A DNA stretch of 64,000 nt, taken from Trebouxia sp. TZW2008 (lineage: Eukaryota > Chlorophyta > Trebouxiophyceae > Trebouxiales > Trebouxiaceae). The stretch spans positions 62,001-126,000 of the forward strand of contig BDIU01000132.1 of NCBI GenBank assembly GCA_002118135.1. The letters are read 5' to 3'. Of the stretch, positions 46,901 to 56,734 are shown piece by piece (within the stretch, counting starts at the first letter, position 1; every line of letters starts with the position of its first letter). The translations under genes and the position numbers were made by a program. The notes under the pieces were generated by a model. It was not told the origin of the DNA, searched no databases, and was given only the letters and a program-made list of their open reading frames with translations.

Positions 46901-49900
46901 AGTGCTTTGCAGCAGTGCCTGCAACAACCAGAATACGAGATGTGTGCGGTCATACTGCAGATCATGGAGGCTGTTGCACGTGTGGTGTCTGCTGTGCCAG
47001 GAGACAATCAGGCCGTCGCCACAAGGACCCTTCTGCACCGACCTTTTAATGCTCTGCAGCAGTGCCTGTAATAATCAGAACATGAGACGATTGTGTTGAT
47101 GATGCAGATCATGGAGGCTGTTGCACATGTGGTGTCCACTGTACCAGGAGACAATCAGGCCAGTGCCACAAGGGCCCTTCTGGACCCAGTTCTTAGTGCT
47201 CTGCAGCAGTGCCTGCAACAGCCCTCTCAGCAAAAGCTTCAACCGCAGACTGAACTTGTAGCAGCGTGTGTAGACAGGCTTGGGGTTGTCTTCAAGTAAG
47301 TGTTGTTGCTGCTGGTGACCTTCATTTGTGTGCCATTGGAGACATTACTTTGCAGTCAGGCTCACTGTCAACTTCACCAAATATTTGATGGTCACTGATC
47401 TGATTTGTGGTCGATGCACATCTGCTTAGACTTGCAAGACATTTACGGCAGACTGTGACATTGTGATGTTCAGCATCTCTGCAAGCTTTAGCATGTTTTG
47501 GAGTCCAATATAGGGGCTTTTCAGAAGTATTTGAGAGGCGCTGTTGTGGCTTTTCATATGCATTGATTTATATATCTGCCTGCAATGATACACATTCTGA
47601 TTGGCAGACACTTGTGTGCAAATTGAAGATAGTACTTTAAAAGCGCATGCATTGTGGTCTGTTGCAGTAGTGTGGTCTTTTGCAGTATCTGCTAAATCTG
47701 TTGAACTGTTCACTTGACAGCAGCAGCAATAGCTGCATAAGCTCTAACACAAATGCATGTCTTGGACACACAGCACAGCAACTTTCAGAGTCACACCAAA
47801 ACCAGACTGCTGTTGCTACAGGCACACTTGAAACCCATCTCTCACAGCTTCCAACTTGGCGAGCAGCTGGCAGTGTTGACCACTGCGCTCTGTTACACAG
47901 CAGCAACAGCCACATCTCTGCCACAACATGATACATGACATCTGGAAGAGGGCCATAGTGATTGACAGTGTCATGCTAACAATAGCCTGCTCATGATGTA
48001 GGCACATGGGGAACTCATCCCCCACAGCTGCCACCTGGCAAACATCTGGACGCTGTTCATCAGTGCCCTGTCCCATTATAGCTGCAGCAGCCTCATGTCT
48101 GCAATGACATGAAACACAATGCATGACCGCAACATGCATTTCATCCAAACATCGCTTTTGCTGCAGGTACACAGGCAATCAACCTCTCACAGCTTCCAAC
48201 CTGGCCAACAGCTGGCAAGTATTGACCATGGTTCTCTCCCAGTACAGCAGCAACAGCCACATCTCTGCGATCACATGTAACATGAGAGCCGACAGCAAGA
48301 TGCACTGTCGTTTGTATGTACACATTAGTCTGCCTTCACTGCAGGTACACAGGAAACCCATCTCTCACAGCTTCCAACCTGGCCAACAGCTGGCCAGTGT
48401 TGACCACTGTGCTCTCTCAGCACAGCAGCAACAGCCGCGTAGTAGAAAAGACTGGCCACGCCATCAAGCAGGCTTTGCAAGTGGCAGGAACGAAGTCAGC
48501 TGGTTTGATGCAGCAAGTCATACAGACTGTGGCCCATCAGTTCAGCATATCTGGGCACCCATGCATGCTGTACATTGCCAGCGAGCTGCTGAAGACGTAC
48601 GGACAGGACGCACAGTACCAAGCAGCACTAGGTGGATATCTGCTGCATTCTGCTTGTGGCTGTCAAGTCTTCTGCATGCATGCTGCACATTGCCAGCGAG
48701 CTGCTGAAGACGTATGGACAAGATGCACAGTATCAAGCAGCGCTAGGTGAGAATCTGCTGCACTCTACTTGTGGCGTTTGAAGCATTTGCCTGAGGGATC
48801 TGATGACTAGGTGCAGAAGTTTGCTGATTCGTGCTACTGTGCGCATATACACCATGCAACATGGCTCAGCGCATGTTTAGCTTTGCATCTGTACATGCAC
48901 ATGCACTGCCCACAACACTGGTGAGTGAGAGTGTATCAGGTTGTAATTGTTTCCAGGCTGGTCTGTCTGCCTGCCCGCCTGCTCGCCTGCCTGCCTGCCT
49001 GTCTGTCTGTTTGTCTGCCTGCTTGTCTGCCTGCTTGTCTGCCTGCTTGCCTCGTCATCTGTGTCCTATTTTGTCTGTGCCAGTAGCAACTGTCAGCCTT
49101 TGGCCGCAAGCAGACATCCTTGATAGCACCCCTTAACTAGCTGCATTGCTACTTGTCTGTCTATGCTTCTGTCTCCTCATTCGTTTGTCTGTGCATGTGT
49201 GCAGGTCAGCTGTTTGCGGCCCTGGTGAATCAAGCCCTTTTGGGTCTTCAGCAGCTATCAGCCTTTGACCGCGACCCAGACATGGCTGATGACACCTTCC
49301 TGCTCATACACAGCGCATCCGCTATCGTTACCTGTGCGTTGATCTGACATTTGTTCAAGTTGGCCTGATGTGTTTGTCTGTGTATGTGTGCAGGTCAGCT
49401 GTTTGCAGCCCTGGTGGGGCAAGCCCTTCAGGGCCTTCAGCAGCTGTCAGCCTTTGACCGCAACCCAGATATGGCTGACGACACCTTCCTGCTTATACAC
49501 CGTGCAATTCGCTACAGCCCCAGCGTTGTTTTCAATGCTCAAATGCTGCCCATCATTGTTGATGCAGCCATGACTGGGCTCCTGGTACAACACGGGTATG
49601 TTATGCGCTGGACGTGGCCTGCATCAAGTTTTGCTGTGCTTCTGATCTTGCATCTGCTTGTTGTGTTACGCACTCCGGTTTTGATACAGCCATGAATGGG
49701 CTCCTTGTACAGCATGCAGATGCAATGCACCGACTGTGACTTTGTTGGCTTGCATCTATCTGCTTGCACACTTCATATGCTTGCTTTACTGATGGCCTAG
49801 ATTGTCACATCCTTGTGCTCCAACCTGCTTGGGTCCACCAAGGATGTAGTGTCCCAAATTAAGCACACGACAACCCCTGGTACAGCATTGATACGTGGTG

Positions 49901-52330
49901 CTCTGATTGTGGCTTGTTTTGGGGTCATGTACTTGCTGGTTGATGACTTGTCACAGACTGGACCTTGCTTTGTGACTGCACTGTGCTTGCTGTTCTGCTG
50001 TGCTCTCGTGCTCTCTGCTGGCTTCTTCCACCTGCTTGCTCTGTCGATGACCAGTTTGTCAAGCTGGTTTGTTCTCACCTGATAGCCTTTGTTCCTGCTT
50101 GTTCTCATTCAGGGATTAATTTGACAAATGTAAGCATGACAGAGCTCTTGTTGCAGCATGAGCACATGATGCCCTGACTGTGGCATGTTTGTCTCTCATT
50201 CTGCTTATTGACTTCACTGCATGGTTTTTGGTATTTGATGAATATTTGTGTACAGCAAATCTTGCAGCAAGACTGTGGTGCGCTTGGAGTCCTGCTGTGC
50301 TTCTGTGCTTTACCTACACTACAGCAGGTGAGGGCGCAGTAGTACAGCAGGGCTACAGTGTGCACTAGCCTTGAGGCACTTTTTGCTCTGGCAAACAATT
50401 TGTCGACTGGATAAGTAGGTCAATACTTGTGTCATTGAGGAGCCAGTTGCCAAAAATATGTAGTGCTACATGTCAGGACTTGGCAGGTGCGCCGAGATAT
50501 CAAGGATGCTAATTGAGTAAGCGTCCTGCTGGGTCCTGCTGTTGCAGAGATGCCTATTGCTCTGTTCTATCAGTGCTGCGTAAACAGGTGAGCTGAGCAG
50601 GCCAGACTGGGAGGCTGACTGTACACAGCAGCAGCAACAGCAGCTGCGCTCGGTCATGCTGCAGCATGAGTGCTCAAGAGAGAAGCATCCAGGCATCAAT
50701 ATCGTCCAAGTGCAATCGTTGATCAAACACACAGGGCCTTGCTGTTGCAGGGATGCCTGCCGGTCAATCCTGTCAGTGCTAAGGAATCTGCATGACCTGA
50801 GCGGGCCAGACCGGGAGGCTGACTACACACAGCAGCAGAAGCAGCAGCTGCGCTCAGTCATGCTGCAGCGGGACCCTCTGCTTGTGCGCATCCTGTTTGG
50901 CGGCCTGCTTGGAGCCTTGCCAAAGTCCAGGGTGGATGACATTGCAGCCGTCTTCTATGACATGATACACGTGAGACTACTTGCTTTGTGTCTGTTTACA
51001 ATCTGCTTTCTGTCTGCAAGATAACATTGCCACTAGCGTTTTTGACATGATATATGTGACCCTGTGCTAGCGCGCATCCTGTTTGGCGGCCTCCTTGGCG
51101 CTCTACCCAAACCCAGGGTGCATGACATTACAGCTGTCTTCTATCACATGGTACATGTGAAAATCTGTTGCTTGTGCTTTGTGCTGTGACAGTCCATGAT
51201 TGACTGCTTCATTTTGCAAGTTGAACTTGTTCGTCTTGTATCAATGTCTTGGTACGAAACTGTGCTAGAGACCTGTTTGGCCATAGCACTCCCCTCTTCA
51301 GTGGTTTTATTTTCGTTATATTGGTCTTGGTCTTCCATTCTTGTGTGTTGTTGCCAAAATAAGCCCTGAGATCAGGTGTCATTGTGCAAGAAGTACCTGT
51401 GGCCACGCTCTGCATCTGAACGCATTTGGATTCCGCTGCAAAGGAGTACCAGGGGAAGGCTTAACCCTGGCTGGAGGCAGCCCTGGCAGCTGACTACTGA
51501 TCTGACGACTGATTTGGTCTGAAGCCCCTCTCAACCTACTTTTGGTCTAAGCCATACGTGACTCTGCAAATGTATAAGGCAGAGGATCACCCTGGCTGGC
51601 CGGAGGCTGCTCTAAAAGAAATGAGGGGACTAGAAGCCATACTCGGCTTGTCCATGGCTTAGTTGTATGAGTGGGTGTGCAGGAGTACAAGGGGGAAGCA
51701 TACCCATGGCTAGAGGCAGCCCTAGGAGCCATTCCTGAACAGGCCACCACTACTGCTGACAAGCAGAGCGTTATGAAGGCCGCCCAGAGCTTAGCTGCTG
51801 GTGTGGACAACAGATGGTAAGCATTGTCTTTGCTATTGTGAAGAGCAAGCGGGTGACGTACATTCAATCAATTTATCTGCTGTGCACAGATGTTAGTGCA
51901 CCCTGCATTGTGGATGGTGGCTGCTCGATTCACTCTCAATTACATCTTAAAAACGAGGACAACTCAACTTTAGTACTTTCTCTGTGTTTTGAGGTGTGGC
52001 CGTTGACCCTGTCGGAAGTCAACAACGATCAGCTGATCTCACTGGCTGCAGCTTTGTTACCAAGCATAGTTTGCAATAAAGTTTGACTGCTGGTGCAAAC
52101 AAAAGTCAGAGTTGGCATAGCAACAGATGAAATGGTGGCATCATATCTGCAATTCCTGTTGTTTTGCACTGTAATTTGACAGGCTGCCAAGGGAGAAGAA
52201 CTCATGCAGGGATCTGGAAAGCGCTCTAGATGATTTGAGTGAGGTGTGCCGGCGCAACAAACACAGCATGGAAGCTGCTGTCCGTTCGCTGCTGCCTCAT
52301 GAGCTATACCTGGCTGCCATGCCCAACTAA
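40998..52330 (+). CDS. TNPO3: Transportin-3 / MOS14 importin-beta family receptor
   Basis: Nuclear import receptor for SR splicing factors (TNPO3 in animals, MOS14 in plants). Sixteen exons: 40998-41192, 41310-41573, 41965-42082, 42569-42813, 43242-43407, 43531-43724, 44065-44233, 44560-44665, 45148-45362, 45904-46088, 47108-47295, 48345-48631, 49394-49595, 50751-50970, 51683-51816, 52183-52330. They sum to 1011 residues without a frame break; animal TNPO3 has about 920. Family landmarks in order: MEAQYFCAQTLRTKVQRDFE (importin N-terminal region), LELLTVIPEEV, VLHAFASWLRL, SISAISFNFWHRL, ATAIRNVCSSCGTFLADSHL, ALQQCLQQP, CMLYIASELLKTYG, MADDTFLLIHRAIRYSP, VRILFGGLLGALPKSRVDDI and a short C-terminal helix ending AAMPN. 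All expected HEAT-repeat regions appear present. At least ten exons carry dead tandem copies, which inflate the gene to 11.3 kb. Identity is secure. Confidence 0.95.
42100..42310 (+). repeat. Decayed copies of TNPO3 exon 3 end
   Basis: CTGCACCTCCTTGCCACCTG of exon 3 recurs near 42121 (CTGCACCTTTTGACCACTGC) and 42269 (CTGCACCTCCTTGCCAGCTG), each with the AAGGTRT donor area altered or out of frame. Both follow the functional exon. Confidence 0.8.
42360..42535 (+). repeat. Decayed copy of TNPO3 exon 4
   Basis: GAGCGCTGGGGCAGGGCTGG through CCACTGAAACATTTGTTGAC mirrors exon 4 (42569-42813) at about 200 bp offset. Early frameshift; the first part (LHAFASWL) is missing. The functional copy is the second. 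Confidence 0.88.
43143..43235 (+). repeat. Decayed copy of TNPO3 exon 5 start
   Basis: GTGTTGGCTCTGCGGCCAAG and GGAGCAGCAGAATTCAGGCT correspond to the functional exon's GTAATGGCGCTGCGACCAAG and GGAGCAGCAGAACCCAGGCT, with an internal deletion. Confidence 0.85.
43820..43965. repeat. CTGC/CTGT tetranucleotide array
   Basis: About 145 bp of CTGCCTGC/CTGTCTG with ATG and GATAG interruptions, in TNPO3 intron 6. It generates spurious Cys/Leu-rich ORFs on both strands. Confidence 0.9.
44315..44480 (+). repeat. Two decayed copies of TNPO3 exon 8 start
   Basis: The exon 8 start (44560, GATGTGATAGGCTGGCAGCC) is mirrored near 44323 (GCAGATGCGAGTTGCAGCGC) and better near 44436 (GCAGATATTATAGGCTGGCA). 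The same TCTGTCTGTGCAG pyrimidine tract precedes each. The 3'-most copy is functional. Confidence 0.85.
44840..45120 (+). repeat. Two decayed copies of TNPO3 exon 9 start
   Basis: Copies near 44855-44985 and 45009-45115 repeat the start of exon 9 (VNRRDIPAADALLMSLFSSL); the second reads INRRNIVAADALLMSLSSSP, still open for about 30 codons, then diverges. Confidence 0.85.
45430..45715 (+). repeat. Two decayed copies of TNPO3 exon 9 end
   Basis: Downstream of exon 9 the segment GCTGATTGGCGCATACGCTG through CAGCTGCTCATGRCAGGTG recurs at about 45445-45545 and 45605-45716. Both carry in-frame stops (for example GTAAATGAGTGAG). Exon 9 therefore sits in the middle of its own five-unit array. Confidence 0.88.
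46376..47068 (+). repeat. Five extra copies of TNPO3 exon 11, 147-bp period
   Basis: Copies begin (just after a CAG acceptor) at 46376, 46523, 46670, 46814 and 46961; the functional exon begins at 47108. Steps are 147, 147, 144, 147 and 147 bp. Each unit has about 110 bp of exon (IMEAVAHVVSTVPGDNQ... ALQQCL) and about 37 bp of intron. Copies 1, 4 and 5 remain largely open in the exon frame; copies 2 and 3 have more damage. Copy 1 looks closer to the functional copy than copies 3-5 do. Confidence 0.93.
47810..48275 (+). repeat. Three decayed copies of TNPO3 exon 12 start
   Basis: The exon 12 start (48345, TACACAGGAAACCCATCTCT) is repeated near 47818, 47998 and 48167, at about 170-180 bp steps, each through AGCAGCAACAGCC (SQHSSNS region). 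Stops or frameshifts occur in each. The 3'-most copy is functional. Confidence 0.9.
48675..48752 (+). repeat. Copy of TNPO3 exon 12 end
   Basis: ATTGCCAGCGAGCTGCTGAA through GCAGCGCTAGGTGAG repeats the exon 12 end (48573-48636) about 109 bp downstream, with a donor at least as good as the real one (TAGGTGAG versus TAGGTGGA). Confidence 0.88.
48958..49052. repeat. CTGC/CTGT/CTTG tetranucleotide array
   Basis: Second CTGCCTGC-type array in TNPO3, intron 12, like that at 43820-43965. Confidence 0.9.
49204..49330 (+). repeat. Decayed copy of TNPO3 exon 13
   Basis: GQLFAALVNQALLGLQQLSA here versus GQLFAALVGQALQGLQQLSA at 49394; then MADDTFLLIHSAS, after which a short deletion puts it out of frame. 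Offset about 190 bp. Short echoes of the exon 13 tail also occur near 49685 and 50130. Confidence 0.92.
50540..50695 (+). repeat. Decayed copy of TNPO3 exon 14, 5' side
   Basis: GAGATGCCTATTGCTCTGTT...GGGAGGCTGACTGTACACAG...GTCATGCTGCAGCATGAGTG parallels exon 14 at about 200 bp offset, with stops and a shifted frame. Confidence 0.85.
51062..51160 (+). repeat. Decayed copy of TNPO3 exon 14, 3' side
   Basis: CGCATCCTGTTTGGCGGCCT and GTGCATGACATTACAGCTGT repeat the end of exon 14, just downstream of it. Confidence 0.88.
51443..51612 (+). repeat. Two decayed copies of TNPO3 exon 15 start
   Basis: Exon 15 (51683, GAGTACAAGGGGGAAGCATA) is preceded by GAGTACCAGGGGAAGGCTTA (51445) and TGTATAAGGCAGAGGATCAC (51570), both continuing to CCCTGGCTGGAGG-type sequence, then degenerating. 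The last copy is functional. Confidence 0.85.
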
Positions 52331-53576
52331 ACAACTTTCAGGAAACGGGGAAAAGGGCGAAGGGGACACATACAGTCTGTACTGTTAAGCGTCAGAACGG
52401 GAACCTCTGTCTGAAGAGGCAGGCGTTGTGGGAGACAAAGGGGTCTCTATCAAGCCTCACGAGCGATATGCCTAGCAGCCATTCTGTACACGGACACAAA
52501 GTTTTGCAGCCAAAGTGCATGTGCTGAACCTTGCGAGCTGTGGCTAGTACCTAAGGCAACCTGGACGTCAGAAAGTCAGCTGCTATGTGCAAAGGGGATT
52601 TTCTGGACGCGCCAAGCAACGTCTATAGCTTTAGCTGTTGGGCAATGTCTGCGTCCTGCAATGCCCTAGTCAGCGTCTTACAGACTACATAGATTTGACA
52701 CCCAGCCTGAATTTCTAACAGATGCCGCAGTGCCCATCTTGTGCATACAACATTTATCCCAGAGCAGGAGCTTTTTATGCTGATGTCCAGCTGCCCTACT
52801 GCCCACTTGTACTCTGGCCGAGGGGCACATGGCCGAGCCTATGTAACAGACAGCAAACTTAGGCTTCGGTGGGTCACAGAGTGTTCAACCTGGCATCTCC
52901 TGTAACAGCATCAGATACAGCCCGAATAAGCAACTGTTCCTTGTCACGTGTGTAAAGTGTGTAGTTCTCCGACTTGAAGTCAATGCAAGGTGGATGCTGC
53001 CATCTGCAAACACAAGCTTTGAATCTCAAAGCTTTGAACCAGAGTTGAGTTTGCCAAAAGCAACTGTGAAGCTTTGGTGTCATGTGCACTCAAGCCATGC
53101 AGCAGGCTATCGTTTGGTTCCTGTGTTTTGCAATTGGCGCGCACCAAATTCGCAATCTTCAACAGCAATCCAGACACAACCCGACTATTGTGCAGACGTG
53201 CTGTAAGGGCAGGCATGACCAATTGTGGCACTGGGGTTCAAATGGCATTATGCATTAATCACCCTCTTGACAAATCAAGCAAGAGAATATGCGATTTTGA
53301 CTGAGTGCCAGAGCTAATTTGCATTGAATTAGCCAGTTTCGACGTGTAACGAACCATTTCAGCCCAAATTTTGTGGCCTTGCGTGACCTCCTCCCAAAGC
53401 TTATCCACTTACAGTGCATTTGCTTAAGCTTGTACACAGCGCCAGCTTGTTTTCTTTCGCAAGCAGCTGTCGTCGCGAAATTTTGTGCAGGTCGTGAGCC
53501 TGAACCGGCAGCAATCTATTGTCTGATCAGACAGTTTCACGAGAGCCCCATCAACTAGTAGCGCGAGACTGCAGAA
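52331..53576. other. Intergenic with a possible minus-strand gene fragment
   Basis: 52331-52870 should hold the TNPO3 3' end; no gene seen. On the minus strand 53010-52874, after a GTTTGCAG acceptor, a frame reads IDFKSENYTLYTRDKEQLLI and ends LNTL* at 52874. It looks protein-like and faintly recalls the repeated 'RDxLL' element of GRV2/DNAJC13 (RME-8) proteins, but no upstream exons could be joined with confidence. The 5' region of the transporter gene occupies the right end. Confidence 0.3.
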
Positions 53577-55813
53577 ATGGCAAACGTTGAGCACATCCCT
53601 CCTCCTGATGTTATGCGCCACCAAGGCAACGTCATGAACAGCCAGCGCAAGCTCTCGACGGCCGACGGCTCCGGTTTGCCCCAGACTGAAGATGCCATGG
53701 CAAGCGATGGGTGGGCACAACCGATTGACTACTGGTACAACCGAGTCATATCGAAGTCCAGTCCAGCCGCTAATACTGCCAATCCAAGTGCACTGGGTCT
53801 CATCGCGTTCGGCTACACCACAGCGCTGCTGCAGGTTAGGTTAACGTAGCATGCTGGACTTTCGAAACACGCAGAACGCTTGTGCGCAGCAAGGTGCATC
53901 GGTTCTACAAGCTGCGACATTGCAATCGACATGTTTTCTACTGCAGGGAGCCAACACTAAGTGGACCGAGATGAGCACTGAATACGTCACTCTCGGCTTT
54001 GCTCTGTTTTTTGGCGGACTGGTGCAGCTGCTGGCAGGCATGTGGGAGTTCAGGAGGAACAACATGTTTGCTGCCACTGCTTTGTCCAGCTATGGCGGCT
54101 TCTGGTTGAGCTACGGTCAGTCATCCTCTGAGGAATTGCTTTAAAGGGCATCTGTATTAGCAACTGTGCCTGATGCACTATCACATAAAGCGCCCAAACA
54201 CTCATTCTCTGCATGTACACTGCAGATTTTGAGTCTAGGCCTGAAGGCTTTGTGCCTTGCTGAAAGGGGCTTTGTCTCTCATACAAAGCATCTTTGAGCT
54301 CAACACATCATGTATGCATGCGGCATCAGAATGTTTCTCCAAAGGTTGGTCATGCAAGTACAGTGCGCCAACAACAGATGCGCCAGTCAGTACAAGATCT
54401 GGCCTTCATGCATGTGCTGACACTGTACATCAGGCGTTAATGAAGGCAAGCATGAGTCTTGGCTACAAAGTTGCAACGCTTGCCTTTGCAGGCATTTACA
54501 CAATTCTGGCAAGTGGGGGAGTGATTGAGATGAGCGGCCCACACGGTCTGCAGATGGCCTTCAGCCTTTGGGGCATCCTCACCTTCTTTTTCTTTGTGTA
54601 CGTTGCGTATCTTCTTGTCTGACTGCATGATGCAGCCATGCACAGACTTCTGCAATCTCTGTGTACCTCTATTTGAGAACTCTGCTGAGTAGTAGCTGTG
54701 ACAGTTTTGGTGGACTGCATGCAAGCCATAATCTCACCCATGTTGACATCTGCATCGCAACGGAAACCATTCCTATGTGCCAAGCTGCTTGATTTCTGGA
54801 GAGTTCTTCCTGAGTACCATGTTGTTTATGTCTGTTTCATGAGCAAGCTTTTCTTTCCTTACAGGTGCACTATTGCCTTGAATGTGGGCCTAATGGTGCT
54901 GTTCCTGTCCCTTGCCATCACCTTCTTCTTGCTAGCTGCTGGTCAACAGAACATGAAGTGCTTGAAGGTGCGCTACAACGCCGGCATGCTCCCCATTGCA
55001 TGTTTCGGTGTGGTGAATTTCTGATGTCATGCCCATGTGGTGCCCTGAACTTGCTGTCATGCCATCCAACCTGCACCCTTGCAGAATTACACCCTGCTGC
55101 TGTTTCCTGAGTGTAACAGTCAGACTTGCCTGAAGGGTCCTACTTAGATGTCTGGAAACCTATTCTTATTGTTCATAAAATGTGACACTGAGCATCTGAG
55201 TTGCTCTGCATGTTCCAGCACCAATTGCAGCGTGCCTGTCATGCTGGTGCTCATGACTGTTTTGGGCCTGGTGCATCCGTATTGCTGCCCTCATTGCATC
55301 TTCGGTTTTTGTTGAAGGTTTTCTGCCCAGCTGCTATAATGCACCCTGTGTGCTGTGTCCTTACTTCACCTTCCTCGGACAGATGATGGAAGGCACTGTG
55401 AGTGGTACTCTGTGCTTGCTGCAGGCCGCAGGCTACTTTGGTGTGTTCACCTCTGCGGCTGCCTGGTATGTCGCCTTTGCAGAGCTGCTGAACGAGACTT
55501 GGTTCAGAGGAAGGGTAAGTCATCCTGCTAGCAATGCCCCTGTTTGCGTGCTGTTAGGAACCACAACCTGCCTGTCACTGTTGTGCTGTGAGCCCTGCCT
55601 GACCCATTGTACACTTGAAGCAACATCTGCAGTTGTCTGATGCACTTTGTTTTGTCGCCCCTGCGCTGTCAGACTTGCACACATTGTTTTCCAGCATTGC
55701 TGTGTGCGAGTAAGATCAAAACTCAGAACAGAGTCTTTGTGTTGCAGACTGTGGTGCCATTGGGGTCCATGACCTGGCCCAACAAGGTTGGCAAGAGCAA
55801 AGCTAAGGCTTGA
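53577..55813 (+). CDS. GPR1/FUN34/YaaH (GFY, SatP) family acetate transporter
   Basis: Six exons (53577-53834, 53947-54115, 54492-54597, 54865-54967, 55425-55514, 55748-55813) sum to 263 residues. Members move acetate/succinate with protons across membranes. The family signature appears as NPSALGLIAFGYTTALLQ (NPxxLGL). Six membrane segments follow: SALGLIAFGYTTALL, TLGFALFFGGLVQLLAGMWE, ATALSSYGGFWLSYG-IYTILA, LQMAFSLWGILTFFFF, ALNVGLMVLFLSLAITFFLL and GYFGVFTSAAAWYVAFAELL. FWLSYG and the FGVFTSAAAWYVAF motif are typical. The donor of exon 3 (54598 GTACGT) is fixed by frame. Green algae such as Chlamydomonas have several of these, linked to acetate growth, so this one suggests acetate use; the membrane it occupies is not visible. 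A TGTAA lies only a few bases after the stop. Confidence 0.93.
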
Positions 55814-56734
55814 GCCTGTAACATCTAAACCTCGGGATAGCCAGCCCTCCCAAATGTGTGGATAGGACAATGGCACTTGACGACACACTGCCCTGGCTTG
55901 AGCTGCTGCAATTTTGTACATAAGGATCAGAGACAAGAAACAAAGACTTGGACATTTGATCATTGGGTTCTGACAGCTGATTTTGTGCCAGACACAGCTG
56001 TCAATAAAGAAGCTGCAACCAGGCAGGAGTTTGATGACTGAGATGCCCCTTCTTCTCAGGCTTGACTGTCTGGTTGCCATTTTGACAACGATCATGGCAA
56101 CTACATTGTGCTGGTATAAAGCACTTCTAGATTGATCTGTTTCAGCAAAACAAAAGGACTGTAGCAACTTCTTTCCTTGTGAATGAACACTGCAGCAGCG
56201 TGACAGCACTGTTCCAACATGACTTTCAAGGTTTTCTTGTATCAACAGAAAGGGAATTGCACAGCTGCTAAAAGCTTTTGATCGACAAACTCGACACTGA
56301 GACATGTATTTGATGTCTGTGGCAGCTTCTGTCAGGCACTGCTGATGAACTCAGCTACCGTATCTGCGCCTCAGCTGAAAGTGCGTAATAGTTGTGGTTA
56401 TGCATATGGTTAGCCGTCATGACTGCAATGGATTGAATGATTTCGTTGATGATGATTGCATGCATGACTCATATGTCTTGGGTCACCGCAATGGCGAGCA
56501 TGTTGCGACGCCGGGAAGCAATTGCCAAAGGGAGCCTTATGCAGCTGATCTGTGGAGCTAAGCCCTTGCTGCATGCTGGTTTCGGAGTCAAAAGTGCCTG
56601 CAAGATGCACAGCCCGCATGTCAATGCGCAAGCAGCTTTCAAGGCAACCACGGCATAGGCAACTGTCCGTTATCAGCATGGTAGAATGCATAAAACCTCT
56701 CCGAAAAGAAACACTCGCCAGCTTGACCCTGCAG
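55814..56734. other. Transporter 3' region and SEN2 5' region
   Basis: No independent gene supported. A 261-codon minus-strand ORF (56305-55520) is antisense to the last transporter exons and resembles no family. One or more 5' exons of SEN2 probably lie in 56480-56734, but I could not fix them. Confidence 0.4.

Noticed and set aside
46332..47099. Trp/Leu-rich ORFs over the 147-bp array
   Set aside because: Out-of-frame readings of the TNPO3 exon 11 copies; 147 divisible by three keeps wrong frames open as well.
46376..47295. Mutually exclusive alternative exons (Dscam-like) as the main explanation
   Set aside because: Most copies across the window carry stops, frameshifts or lack one splice site, so decay fits better; a few open copies remain possible exceptions and are listed as findings.
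55520..56305. 261-codon minus-strand ORF
   Set aside because: Antisense to the last transporter exons, no family resemblance, Cys/Ser/Gln-rich composition typical of shadow frames here.
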